Shown here piece after piece: positions 52,606-60,618 of a DNA stretch of 64,000 nt. Below the pieces are notes generated by a model that did not search any database, was not told the origin of the DNA, and saw only the letters and a program-made list of their open reading frames with translations. The stretch is taken from contig NZ_NIWU01000008.1 in assembly GCF_002236105.1 (NCBI RefSeq), forward strand, positions 62,001 to 126,000, given 5' to 3'. Each line of letters starts with the position of its first letter. Within the stretch, counting starts at the first letter, position 1. The DNA is from Pseudomonas umsongensis (lineage in GTDB: Bacteria; Pseudomonadota; Gammaproteobacteria; Pseudomonadales; Pseudomonadaceae). Both the position numbers and the translations under genes were made by a program.

Positions 52606-53948
52606 TGCTGCGCAGTGCAACGACGGCACGCGAGCCTGGTCTGCTCAAACCTGCGGTGCTCTGGCTGCTGCTCCTGGCGCCGTTGTTCTTCGGCACCTAC
52701 GGTTTCGCCACCTGGTTCACCACCCAGCGCGACGATGTTGGCAGCCTGGTGTTCGGCTGGGAAAACCACATGCCGTTCTGGGCCTGGAGCATCGTCCCGT
52801 ACTGGTCTATCGACTTGCTGTACGGGTTGTCCCTGTTGTTGCCCAACAGTCGCGAAGAACTCAAGCGGCACGCCTTGCGCCTGTTGACCGCGCAACTCAT
52901 TGCGGTCAGTTGCTTTCTGATCTGGCCGTTGCGCTTCACCTTCGCCCGACCGGAACTGGACGGTGTATTTGGTTGGCTGTTCGACGTACTGGCCGGTTTC
53001 GACAAGCCGTTCAATCAGGCGCCATCGCTGCACATTGCGCTGTTGGTCATCCTGTGGACCTGCTATCACAAGCACTTGCAGGGCCTGTGGCGCGGATTGA
53101 TGCATGTCTGGTTTACCCTGATCGGGCTCTCGGTGCTGACCACTTACCAGCACCACTTCATTGATCTGCCAAGCGGAGCGCTGCTGGGCTGGCTGTGTGT
53201 CTGGCTATGGCCGCTGGAGGGACCAGGGCCTCTGCACGGTGCCCGGCTGGCGGCCGTAAAAAAACGCTGGAGACTGGCGTTGTATTACCTGTCGGGAGCT
53301 GCCGTGTTCGCCGCCCCGGCCTTCTACTTAGGGGGAGCCTGGCTGTGGCTGGCTTGGCCGGCGATGGCCTTGCTGTTGGTATCGCTCAATTACGCCGTAC
53401 TCGACGCAGGAGGTTTTCAAAAGCGTGCCGATGGACGCCTGTCCCCCGCCGCGCGCTGGTTGCTGACGCCCTACGTGGCTGCCGCCTGGCTCAACTCGCG
53501 CCTGTGGACCCGCAACAATCCGCAGCCCGACCAAGTGCTCGATGACGTCTGGCTCGGGCGCATACCGACCCGTCGGGAACTCAAGGGCAGCACCTTTACC
53601 GCAGTGTTCGATCTGTGCGCCGAGCTGTCGCTTGATCCGGGGACTGTCGCCTACCGCACACTGCCTGTCCTGGATTTGACCGCCCCCACCACCGCGCAAT
53701 GCCGGGAAGCCGCACTGGCCATCGAAAGCCTGCGCCAGCACGGACCGCTCCTGGTCTGTTGCGCCTTGGGCTATTCGCGCAGCGCCACGGCCGTAGCCGC
53801 CTGGCTGTTGCACACCGGGAGGGCCAGTAGTGTCGCCGAAGCCTTTTTGTTGATCCAGCGCGCGCGCCCGGGAATTGTCCTGGGGTCCTTTCACCGAGAG
53901 GCGCTAGAGCCGCTGGCGACCCACATGGAGGCACGCGGTGTCCATTGA
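52605..53948 (+). CDS. ynbD: PAP2-like membrane phosphatase fused to dual-specificity phosphatase, YnbD-like
   Basis: ATG 52605 overlaps the previous stop (TGATG); the product is 447 residues. The first 230 residues are a membrane PAP2-like domain with QAPSLHIALLVILW and TTYQHHFIDLPSGALLGW, the two conserved motif regions. The last 150 residues are a dual-specificity phosphatase with VWLGRIPTRREL, a catalytic loop CCALGYSRSATAVAAWLL (CX5R) and an Asp-containing region upstream. E. coli YnbD has this arrangement. It should remove phosphate from a lipid phosphate made by the YnbA step, as in phosphatidylglycerol synthesis. Confidence 0.87.
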   Translation: MLRSATTAREPGLLKPAVLWLLLLAPLFFGTYGFATWFTTQRDDVGSLVFGWENHMPFWAWSIVPYWSIDLLYGLSLLLPNSREELKRHALRLLTAQLIAVSCFLIWPLRFTFARPELDGVFGWLFDVLAGFDKPFNQAPSLHIALLVILWTCYHKHLQGLWRGLMHVWFTLIGLSVLTTYQHHFIDLPSGALLGWLCVWLWPLEGPGPLHGARLAAVKKRWRLALYYLSGAAVFAAPAFYLGGAWLWLAWPAMALLLVSLNYAVLDAGGFQKRADGRLSPAARWLLTPYVAAAWLNSRLWTRNNPQPDQVLDDVWLGRIPTRRELKGSTFTAVFDLCAELSLDPGTVAYRTLPVLDLTAPTTAQCREAALAIESLRQHGPLLVCCALGYSRSATAVAAWLLHTGRASSVAEAFLLIQRARPGIVLGSFHREALEPLATHMEARGVH

Positions 53949-54393
53949 TATGCAATTACAGGTGACAGCCAGTCTGTTGCGTCGTGGCGACATGCTGGAT
54001 CGACTGTCCAACGGGCTTACCTTGTTGGGCGCCTTGTTCGGCCTGAGCCAGTCCCTCCTGGACGGCCAGGGGTTCTGGAGCGCGACCTGCAGCGGTGGGC
54101 TGCTGTTGCTCGGCCTGGGGCAAAAATACTGGGCGCTGCGGGTGGCATTCGATGCCGATCTGTTCCAACGCCTTGCCGAGCGAGCTGAAAACCTTCCGGA
54201 GCACACCCTGTCCCTGGATCAAGCCCTGACAACGCTGAATCTGCAGCCCGCCGAGCATGGCGGGCGCCCCTGGAGCGAACGTATCACCGGCGCCCTGAAG
54301 CTGTTGCGCAACCAGGCGCTGCTGGTGGCGGCACAGGTGCTGTTGACCCTGTTTTTCATTCTGGCCGACCCTTGGCTGAACTTTGCCGGATAA
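53938..54393 (+). CDS. Small membrane protein of the ynb-like operon
   Basis: GTG 53938 has GGAGG 6 bases upstream and overlaps the ynbD stop by 11 bases; the product is 151 residues. It has three hydrophobic segments: NGLTLLGALFGLSQSLL, SATCSGGLLLLGLGQKYWAL and the terminal ALLVAAQVLLTLFFILADP. An acidic loop separates the last two. I recognise no domain. Its place between the phosphatase and acyltransferase genes suggests an accessory role in the lipid pathway. Confidence 0.7.
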   Translation: MSIDMQLQVTASLLRRGDMLDRLSNGLTLLGALFGLSQSLLDGQGFWSATCSGGLLLLGLGQKYWALRVAFDADLFQRLAERAENLPEHTLSLDQALTTLNLQPAEHGGRPWSERITGALKLLRNQALLVAAQVLLTLFFILADPWLNFAG

Positions 54394-54402
54394 GGAGTTC
54401 CC

Positions 54403-55023
54403 ATGCTCGAACCCGTGGTTGCCACCCTCATCACCTCGGCCGCGCGCATACTGACCGGCGCGCGCAGCCTGTGGCTCGGCTGCGCACCGGAACCTGTACA
54501 GCGTATCTACTTTGCCAACCACAGCAGCCATGGCGATTTCGTCCTGCTGTGGGCCTCGCTGCCGCCGACCCTGCGCACCATCACCCGGCCCGTGGCAGGC
54601 TCGGACTACTGGCTGAAAAGCCCGTTGCGGCGCTACATCATCAACCAGGTGTTCAACGGCGTACTGGTTGACCGTGAACGCAAGGAACCCGCCGACAATC
54701 CCTTGCAACCGATGCTCGATGCCCTGGAAAACGGCGACTCGCTGATCATTTTTCCCGAAGGCACGCGTAACCCCGATGAGGGTTTATTGCCGTTCAAGAG
54801 CGGGCTTTACCACCTGGCAAGGCAATATCCCCAGGCGCAGTTGATCCCGGTGTGGATCGCCAACCTCAACCGCGTCATGCCCAAGGGGCGGGTCCTGCCG
54901 CTGCCGCTTTTATGCACCATCAGCTTTGGCGCCGCGTTGACCCTGGACGAAGATGAAAGCAAGACGCACTTTCTCGAACGCAGTCGCGAAGCGCTACTGA
55001 GCCTGGCCGGAGAGCATGCCTGA
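54403..55023 (+). CDS. PlsC-type lysophospholipid acyltransferase
   Basis: ATG 54403 follows AAGGAG; the product is 206 residues. It has the catalytic HX4D block in YFANHSSHGDFVLLW, then SPLRRYIINQVFNGVLVDRE and the acceptor-binding FPEGTRNPDEG, then IPVWIANLNRVMPKG. Enzymes of this family acylate lysophosphatidate to phosphatidate. In this operon it would feed the CDP-lipid synthetase encoded next. It overlaps the start region of the following gene. Confidence 0.9.
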   Translation: MLEPVVATLITSAARILTGARSLWLGCAPEPVQRIYFANHSSHGDFVLLWASLPPTLRTITRPVAGSDYWLKSPLRRYIINQVFNGVLVDRERKEPADNPLQPMLDALENGDSLIIFPEGTRNPDEGLLPFKSGLYHLARQYPQAQLIPVWIANLNRVMPKGRVLPLPLLCTISFGAALTLDEDESKTHFLERSREALLSLAGEHA

Positions 55024-55024
55024 C

Positions 55025-55957
55025 ATGGATAGACAGACCTTGATGTTGTTTGGAGCGATTGGCGCGTTTCTATTGCTGGCCTCGGCAATTGGTTTCGTGC
55101 TCAAGCGCCGCAGCCACGGCAGCCCCAACCCGGTGATCGACAACCTCAACGCACGGATCAACGCCTGGTGGGTGATGGTACTGGTCATCGGGATCGCCTT
55201 TTTGCTCGGCACCACCGCCGTGATCGTGCTGTTCTACACGGTGTCCTTCTACGCCCTGCGCGAATTCATGACGCTCACGCCCACTCGCCGCAGCGACTAT
55301 CCGGCTTTGGTCGCGGCCTTCTACCTGGCCCTGCCGCTGCAGTACCTGCTGATTTACTACGACTGGTACGGGCTGTTCTCGATCTTCATTCCAGTCTACG
55401 TATTCCTGCTGCTGCCGATCCTGGCGTCCCTGGGCGGCGACAGTACGCACTTCCTCGAGCGAGCCTCGAAAGTCCAGTGGGGCCTGATGATTGCGGTGTT
55501 CTGCGTATCCCATGTACCCGCCCTGCTGACCCTGGACATCGCCGGTTATGAGGGGCGAAACCTGCTGTTGATCGCCTATCTGGTGATCGTGGTGCAGATG
55601 TCGGATGTGCTGCAGTACGTGTGCGGCAAATTGTTCGGCAAACGCAAGATTGCGCCGAACCTGTCGCCGTCCAAGACCGTGGAAGGTTTTGTCGGCGGCA
55701 TCCTGCTGGCCTCACTGATCGGCTGCGCCTTGTGGTGGATCACGCCGTTCACTGCCTGGCAGTCGCTGCTCATCGCCCTGCTGATCAACCTGCTGGGATT
55801 CGCCGGTGGCATCGTGATGTCGGCGATCAAGCGCGACCGTGGCGTGAAGGACTGGGGGCATATGATCGAAGGTCATGGTGGCATGCTCGATCGCCTGGAT
55901 TCGGTGTGTTTTGCCGCGCCGATTTTCTTTCATCTGGTCCGGTATGGGTGGACCTGA
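55025..55957 (+). CDS. ynbB: Phosphatidate cytidylyltransferase, YnbB-like
   Basis: ATG 55025 (MDRQTLMLFGAIGAFLLLAS) is one base after the acyltransferase stop; an ATG at 55016 is less well placed. The 310-residue product has about eight membrane helices and the CdsA signature SAIKRDRGVKDWGHMIEGHG followed by GMLDRLDS. In that signature the usual PGHGG reads EGHGG. It makes CDP-diacylglycerol or a relative from phosphatidate and CTP. It is the last gene of the operon, followed by a strong terminator. Confidence 0.9.
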   Translation: MDRQTLMLFGAIGAFLLLASAIGFVLKRRSHGSPNPVIDNLNARINAWWVMVLVIGIAFLLGTTAVIVLFYTVSFYALREFMTLTPTRRSDYPALVAAFYLALPLQYLLIYYDWYGLFSIFIPVYVFLLLPILASLGGDSTHFLERASKVQWGLMIAVFCVSHVPALLTLDIAGYEGRNLLLIAYLVIVVQMSDVLQYVCGKLFGKRKIAPNLSPSKTVEGFVGGILLASLIGCALWWITPFTAWQSLLIALLINLLGFAGGIVMSAIKRDRGVKDWGHMIEGHGGMLDRLDSVCFAAPIFFHLVRYGWT

Positions 55958-55980
55958 TCGCAGGAACCGGCCCCGAAAAA

Positions 55981-56008
55981 AAAAGACCCCGACAAGTCGG
56001 GGTCTTTT
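55981..56008. terminator. Bidirectional terminator between the lipid operon and ibpA
   Basis: The perfect 13-base inverted repeat AAAAGACCCCGAC/GTCGGGGTCTTTT with a 2-base loop gives a T-run on both strands. It lies between convergent genes. Confidence 0.92.
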
Positions 56009-56054
56009 GCTTCAGCCGGTCAAGTCGTCCTCAGACAACCCTGCCCGGTCCGAC

Positions 56055-56504
56055 TCAATGCTGCAGAGCCGGTTTTTGTGTCCCGTTGATCGGGATGCGC
56101 TTGGCTTTGTCTTCTTCGGGAATCACCCGCAACAGGTCGATACTCAACAAACCGTTGCTCAGGTCGGCGGCCTTGATCTGGATATGGTCCGCCAGGCGGA
56201 AGGACAGTTTGAAGGCCCGCTGTGCGATACCCTGGTACAGGTAAGTGACGCCCTCGTTCACTTCACGTTTGCCGCCCCCACTGATGGTCAGCACACCTTT
56301 TTCCACTTGCAGCTCCAGGTCTTCTTCCTGGAAGCCGGCGGCCGCTACGACGATGCGGTATTGGTCGTCGCCGTGCTTTTCCACGTTATAAGGTGGGTAG
56401 GTGCTGCCTGGCTCGTTGCGCAGGGCGGTTTCGAACAGGTCATTGAAACGGTCGAAGCCAACCGAGGAACGGAACAGTGGTGCCATGGAAAATGCAGTAC
56501 TCAT
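56055..56504 (-). CDS. ibpA: Small heat-shock protein IbpA
   Basis: This 149-residue Hsp20 protein starts MSTAFSMAPLFRSSVGFDRF. Its alpha-crystallin domain spans about 38-130 (YPPYNVEKHGDDQYRIVVAAA, LTISGGGKREVNEG, LYQGIAQRAFKLSFRLAD) and it ends with an IxI-like tail (RIPI). It holds unfolding proteins for DnaK/ClpB. Expression should be controlled twice: by a sigma-32 promoter (56579-56606) and by a ROSE-type RNA thermometer in the leader. Confidence 0.95.
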   Translation of the reverse strand: MSTAFSMAPLFRSSVGFDRFNDLFETALRNEPGSTYPPYNVEKHGDDQYRIVVAAAGFQEEDLELQVEKGVLTISGGGKREVNEGVTYLYQGIAQRAFKLSFRLADHIQIKAADLSNGLLSIDLLRVIPEEDKAKRIPINGTQKPALQH

Positions 56505-56578
56505 GATTCAAATCTCCTGAAAACAGATCAGCAAGTTTTTTTGTCTCCGCGACCCGAATTCGGCATCGCGTAATCCTT
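56505..56578 (-). promoter_or_regulatory. ROSE-like RNA thermometer in the ibpA leader
   Basis: Just before the start codon the minus-strand leader reads CTTGCTG, a short loop (ATCTGTTTT), then CAGGAG, the Shine-Dalgarno. TTGCT facing AGGAG is the conserved anti-Shine-Dalgarno motif of ROSE elements, which melt on heating. Upstream, CGCGATGCCGAATTCGGGTCGCG forms another hairpin, as in multi-hairpin ROSE leaders. Confidence 0.8.
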
Positions 56579-56606
56579 AGATAGGGATCGCTGTTTGCTT
56601 TTCAAG
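56579..56606 (-). promoter_or_regulatory. Sigma-32 promoter of ibpA
   Basis: On the minus strand CTTGAAA, 13 bases, then CCCTATCT matches the heat-shock consensus CTTGAAA-N11-16-CCCATNT almost perfectly. It starts about 100 bases upstream of the ibpA ATG. Confidence 0.88.
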
Positions 56607-56636
56607 AGATTTTTTTCAGATTTTTTTTGACTTTTT

Positions 56637-57596
56637 TCAGGCCGCTTCAGCCACCTGCAACCCCAACAAACGCGAGACTTGGTCCAGCTCGGTTTCACGG
56701 CGCAGGACGCTGAACAACTCGACCGCCTCGGGATAATTGCGGGTCAACATTGCCAGCCACTGCTTCAAGCGGCCCGGCGATTGGCGCGCAGTCATCTGCG
56801 CCTTGGCTTGCAGCCAGAAATCCTGGATCAACGGCAGCAACTCGGCCCAGGTCATTTCAACGACCTCTTCACCGGCCTTCGCCGCCGCGATTTGCCGGGC
56901 CAGATCGGGGCGCGAAACCAGGCCGCGACCGAGCATGATGTCTTCCACGCCGCTGATTTCGCGGCAACGGCGCCAGTCTTCGACGCTCCAGATATCACCG
57001 TTGGCGAACACCGGCACCTTGACCACGTCCTGTACCCGCGGGATCCACTCCCAGTGGGCAGGTGGCTTGTAGCCGTCAGTCTTGGTCCGGGCGTGGACCA
57101 CGATATGCTCGGCACCGCCTTCAGCCAGGGCCGTGGCGCACACCAGCGCACCGTCCGGACTATCGAAGCCCAGGCGCATCTTGGCCGTTACCGGAATGTG
57201 CGCCGGAACGGCGCGACGGACATGCTCGACGATCTGATTGAGCAGCTCAGGCTCCTTGAGCAGTACCGCGCCGCCCCGGGACTTGTTGACCGTCTTGGCC
57301 GGGCAGCCGAAATTGAGGTCGATCACCTCGGAACCCAGCTCGCAGGCCAGCGCGGCGTTTTCCGCCAGGCACACAGGGTCCGAACCCAGCAACTGGACGC
57401 GCAGCGGCACACCAGAAGCAGTCCGGGCGCCGTTCAGCAGTTCCGGGCCGAATTTATGGAAATAAGCAGGCGTGAGCAGTTGATCGTTGACCCGAATGAA
57501 CTCGGTCACGCACCAATCGATACCGCCCACTCGGGTCAGCACGTCGCGCAGGATATCGTCGACCAACCCCTCCATGGGCGCCAAGGCAATTTGCAT
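56637..57596 (-). CDS. dusC: tRNA-dihydrouridine(16) synthase
   Basis: ATG 57596 (MQIALAPMEGLVDDILRDVL) gives 319 residues; a TTG 15 bases upstream is possible. FMN-barrel motifs are APMEG, PLRVQLLGSDP, LNFGCPAKTVNKSRGGAVLL with the catalytic Cys near 98, AKMRLG, VVHARTK and VFANGDI. The helical domain follows at about 240. The family reduces U16 of tRNA using NADPH. The size and MQIALAPMEG start fit DusC rather than DusA or DusB. Confidence 0.93.
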   Translation of the reverse strand: MQIALAPMEGLVDDILRDVLTRVGGIDWCVTEFIRVNDQLLTPAYFHKFGPELLNGARTASGVPLRVQLLGSDPVCLAENAALACELGSEVIDLNFGCPAKTVNKSRGGAVLLKEPELLNQIVEHVRRAVPAHIPVTAKMRLGFDSPDGALVCATALAEGGAEHIVVHARTKTDGYKPPAHWEWIPRVQDVVKVPVFANGDIWSVEDWRRCREISGVEDIMLGRGLVSRPDLARQIAAAKAGEEVVEMTWAELLPLIQDFWLQAKAQMTARQSPGRLKQWLAMLTRNYPEAVELFSVLRRETELDQVSRLLGLQVAEAA

Positions 57597-57660
57597 GAAA
57601 AACACACTCAACGAAAAACGTGCGGCAGTTTACTGGATATCGCGAGAAATCGCAGAACCC

Positions 57661-57760
57661 TGTAGGAGCGAGCCTGCTCGCGATGAACCTGAGAGCGCTG
57701 CGGGGTGTCAGGTTCCCAGCGTAATCGTTGACGACCATCGCGAGCATGCTCGCTCCTACA
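57661..57760. repeat. Long REPIN overlapping the stop of the thioesterase gene
   Basis: TGTAGGAGCGAGCCTGCTCG and CGAGCATGCTCGCTCCTACA enclose about 60 bases that match the reverse complement of the element at 47734 (for example GATGAACCTGAGAGCG and ATCGTTGACGACCATCG). The TAG at 57758-57756 (minus) ends the thioesterase gene. Confidence 0.88.
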
Positions 57761-58205
57761 GGGGGGGGCAGGCGGGGGCTTGCAGCGCCGGGCCGTAGCC
57801 TTCGATGAACTCGGCAGGCATGCGCTTGGGCTTGCCGGTGGACAGCTCGATGCAAACGAACGTGGTTTGCGCGCGCAGCAAGGTCGAATTATCGCTGGGC
57901 CGCTTCAACTGGAAATGCCGGGTCATTTTCAGGCGCTGGTCCCAATCGACGATCCAGGTCGCCAGTTGCAGCTCATCGCCTTCATAGGCGGCCGCCAGGT
58001 AATCGATTTCGTGGCGCACCACCGCCATTGCTCGGTCCAGCCGACGGTATTCGACCAGATCCAGGCCGAGGCGCTGGGAGTGGCGCCAGGCACAACGTTC
58101 GAGCCAGGTCACGTACACCGCGTTATTGGCGTGCCCCAGCCCGTCGATGTCTTCGGCGCCCACTTGCAGATCAATGATAAACGGCGTTGCCCGATCCCAG
58201 CCCAT
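57756..58205 (-). CDS. Acyl-CoA thioesterase, 4HBT hotdog family
   Basis: ATG 58205 (MGWDRATPFIIDLQVGAEDI) follows GGGGAG; the product is 149 residues. The hotdog motif is DIDGLGHANNAVYVTWLERC, with the catalytic Asp near 19, and the fold continues with AMAVVRHEIDYLAAAYEGDEL, RLKMTRHFQLK and AQTTFVCIEL. It hydrolyses an acyl-CoA or similar thioester of unknown chain type. The last codons and the stop lie in a REPIN. Confidence 0.92.
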   Translation of the reverse strand: MGWDRATPFIIDLQVGAEDIDGLGHANNAVYVTWLERCAWRHSQRLGLDLVEYRRLDRAMAVVRHEIDYLAAAYEGDELQLATWIVDWDQRLKMTRHFQLKRPSDNSTLLRAQTTFVCIELSTGKPKRMPAEFIEGYGPALQAPACPPL

Positions 58206-58254
58206 GCCCCACTCCCCGGTCAGATTGATTCGACCGGGGCAGTGTAACGGATGC

Positions 58255-59088
58255 TCAAGCCGATTGGCGCGATTGCAGGCTGCGACCGGCCAGCAGTGAT
58301 AACACGCCATCAATCACCCGCGGGTCAGCCAGCACCCGCTGATGACCGCCTTCCTGCAAACGCAGCAGACGACTGTCGAACCAGGCTTCGTGGATCAGTT
58401 GTGATTCCTTGACCGGGACATGGGTGTCGTCCTCGGCGTGCACGATCAGGCCAGGCATGTCGAGCTGGTAGTGCGCGACATCCAGCATCGCCGCGCGCAT
58501 GCCGACGTCAGACTCGACCTGGCGGATGAACGCCGAGCGGGCTTTCGGGGGCAACCCCACATAGCGGGCGAAACCGCGCAATACCCCGAGAATCCGCGCC
58601 GGGGCGGCAATGCTGACCAGGGTTTCGGTGCGCAGGCCCATTTGCACGGCAAGCATGGCACTGGCGCCGCCCATGGAGTGGCCGATAACTGCTTGCAGCG
58701 GCGGCAATTCGGCGGCCGCTTCCAGCAGGGCTCGGGCGAACAGCACGACATTCGCCTCGCGCCCGGGCGAGCGACCGTGCGCCGGGCCGTCCAAAGCGAC
58801 AACCGAATACCCGGCATCGACCAGCGCCGTGATCAGGCTGGCAAACTGTGTGGGCCGACCTTCCCAGCCGTGCATCAAAAGCACTGCCGGGCCTTGCCCC
58901 CAGCGCAACGCTGAAAGGCCGAAACGCAAAGTGATTCGTTCGGATTTGGCCAGCAGCGGCAATTCCCAATCACGCGGTGGAAAATCGCGCGGCGTCATGA
59001 ATGCCAATCGCATTTTGCTCGCCACCAGCTTCGGGGCGAACCAACCCAAGGTGCCATTAACGCCACGAACCCACTTCAACGTGCTCAT
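58255..59088 (-). CDS. Alpha/beta hydrolase
   Basis: This 277-residue protein has VLLMHGWEGRPTQFASLI (oxyanion region), VVALDGPAHGRSPG, the nucleophile elbow VIGHSMGGASAMLAV at about 137, Asp in IVHAEDDTHVPV and His in LQEGGHQRVL. It has no signal peptide. The substrate is unknown. It is followed by the thioesterase gene and preceded, 29 bases upstream, by a TetR gene on the same strand. Confidence 0.92.
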   Translation of the reverse strand: MSTLKWVRGVNGTLGWFAPKLVASKMRLAFMTPRDFPPRDWELPLLAKSERITLRFGLSALRWGQGPAVLLMHGWEGRPTQFASLITALVDAGYSVVALDGPAHGRSPGREANVVLFARALLEAAAELPPLQAVIGHSMGGASAMLAVQMGLRTETLVSIAAPARILGVLRGFARYVGLPPKARSAFIRQVESDVGMRAAMLDVAHYQLDMPGLIVHAEDDTHVPVKESQLIHEAWFDSRLLRLQEGGHQRVLADPRVIDGVLSLLAGRSLQSRQSA

Positions 59089-59117
59089 CGCATTCTCCCC
59101 AGGCCGCAGCCTTCAGG

Positions 59118-59657
59118 TCAACGCACCGCCGACTTGGCCGCGCGCAGCAAACGATCGGATAAATCACCGGGTCCCAGCGCCCGTGCCAGCGCCAGGCCGC
59201 CCACCATCAAGGCCAGATCAGCCAGGGCTTTGTCGGTGTCTTCAGGACTGGCCGCCAATTGCGCGACCATCAGCTCCATGTGTTCATTCAGTGCAATTCG
59301 AAACGCCTCGGGCAGGCGTCCGAGCTCACCGATCGAGGCCGGGATCGGGCACGCAGACTCGCTGGAATCGCGGTGTTTGCGTGACAGATAAAACGCTGCA
59401 ACCAACGCGCGACGCTCTTCACCGGTCAACTCGGCATCCATGTCGGCAATCAGGTCACGGCGGTGACCCAGCAACTGCTTGAACGCTTCCAGCATCATCG
59501 CGTCCTTGCTTTCGAAGTGCGCATAAAAGCCGCCGACGGTCAGGCCGGCCGCGCCCATCACTTCGCCAACGCTTGGCTCGGCCGGACCACGCTGGATCAG
59601 CGCGGCGCTGGCTGCCTTGAGAATGCGTTCGCGGGTTTGAGCTTTTTTATCGTTCAT
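59118..59657 (-). CDS. TetR-family regulator
   Basis: This 179-residue protein has the TetR N-terminal HTH: TRERILKAASAALIQRG, then VGEVMGAAGLTVGGFYAHF and SKDAMMLEAF. The helical ligand-binding domain has FYLSRKHRDSSESACPI, a feature of the YcdC/AcrR-like group with a Cys near position 100. It is upstream of and co-directional with the hydrolase gene, so it probably represses itself and that gene. Confidence 0.93.
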   Translation of the reverse strand: MNDKKAQTRERILKAASAALIQRGPAEPSVGEVMGAAGLTVGGFYAHFESKDAMMLEAFKQLLGHRRDLIADMDAELTGEERRALVAAFYLSRKHRDSSESACPIPASIGELGRLPEAFRIALNEHMELMVAQLAASPEDTDKALADLALMVGGLALARALGPGDLSDRLLRAAKSAVR

Positions 59658-59685
59658 CGTTGCCTCCGAATATTACGACTAGAAT

Positions 59686-59702
59686 ATTATTCTCATAATA
59701 AT
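59686..59702. promoter_or_regulatory. Candidate TetR operator
   Basis: ATTATT-CTCAT-AATAAT is a perfect inverted repeat 29 bases upstream of the tetR start. GAATATTA also occurs twice as a direct repeat just beside it (from 59668 and 59682). Confidence 0.55.
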
Positions 59703-59777
59703 TTTCTGCAAGTCGTGGATGTGACCGCTGGTCTGAAGAACAGTTTGGGAGAAAGAGGGAGATTTGGCCAAACGCCA

Positions 59778-59814
59778 GACAAACAAAAGGGCCATTCAAT
59801 AATTGAATGACCCT
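59778..59814 (-). terminator. Terminator of the tRNA-Ala/Glu transcript
   Basis: AGGGTCATTCAAT pairs with ATTGAATGGCCCT on the minus strand (one G-T pair), followed by TTTTGTTTG. It lies 28 bases after the last tRNA-Glu. Confidence 0.85.
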
Positions 59815-59841
59815 TATAAAATCCCGCAGAGCGGGTAATCG

Positions 59842-59917
59842 TGGCGTCCCCTAGGGGACTCGAACCCCTGTTACCGCCGTGAAAGGGCGGTGTCCTAGGC
59901 CACTAGACGAAGGGGAC
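59842..59917 (-). tRNA. tRNA-Glu (TTC)
   Basis: The 76-base gene with encoded CCA has acceptor GTCCCCT/AGGGGAC, anticodon loop CTTTCAC (TTC) and T-loop GGGTTCGAGTCCC. It is one of two identical copies. Confidence 0.97.
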
Positions 59918-59996
59918 GCAAACCCTTCTATACAATGATCAGCGCTGAGAACTGATCGATTCAAGGCCGGTGTGGCCAGACCTTGAACTGTAAAAT

Positions 59997-60072
59997 TGGT
60001 GGAGCTAAGCGGGATCGAACCGCTGACCTCCTGCATGCCATGCAGGCGCTCTCCCAGCTGAGCTATAGCCCC
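59997..60072 (-). tRNA. tRNA-Ala (GGC)
   Basis: The 76-base gene with encoded CCA has anticodon stem CCTGC/GCAGG and loop ATGGCAT (GGC). It differs from the second copy by a few compensated bases in the anticodon and T stems. Confidence 0.97.
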
Positions 60073-60125
60073 GGATTTTTCGCCTCTCGGCGGAGCGACA
60101 TCTTGCAACATCGCTTCTGTAAAAC

Positions 60126-60201
60126 TGGCGTCCCCTAGGGGACTCGAACCCCTGTTACCGCCGTGAAAGGGCGGTGTCCTAGGCCACTAGACGAAGGGGA
60201 C
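60126..60201 (-). tRNA. tRNA-Glu (TTC), second copy
   Basis: The 76-base gene with encoded CCA is identical to the copy at 59842. The spacer after each Glu gene is also nearly identical, showing a segmental duplication. Confidence 0.97.
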
Positions 60202-60280
60202 GCAAACCCTTCTATACAACTGATCAACGCTGAGTGTTGATCGCTTCGAGGCCGGTGTGGCCAGACCTCGAAGTGTAAAT

Positions 60281-60356
<76 letters not shown>

Positions 60357-60527
60357 TCATCGTTGATGTTGCCGTTGGCTTCATCGCTGAGGACGGGGCG
60401 AATCTTAAGGGCGTATCGAAAGCCTGTCAAACTTATTTTTCAAAAAAAATAAAATTTTTTGCCGACATAACAATCACTTACCGCCCTCCCCCCGAAACAA
60501 CAGGCTGTTTGCGAGGAACGCAGACCC

Positions 60528-60610
60528 GTAGGAGCTGCCGAAGGCTGCGATCTTTTGACGTTGGCTTTTAGAAGCAAGATCAAAAGATCGCAGCCTGCGG
60601 CAGCTCCTAC
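60528..60610. repeat. REPIN of a second type after gltX
   Basis: GTAGGAGCTGCCGAAGGCTGC is matched by GCAGCCTGCGGCAGCTCCTAC, with GATCTTTTGA/TCAAAAGATC inside. This is the Pseudomonas GGAGCTGCCGAAGGCTGCGATC-type REP, distinct from the CGAGCAGGCTCG type elsewhere in the window. It could also act as a terminator for gltX, whose stop is 9 bases away. Confidence 0.85.
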
Positions 60611-60618
60611 AGTGGGAA

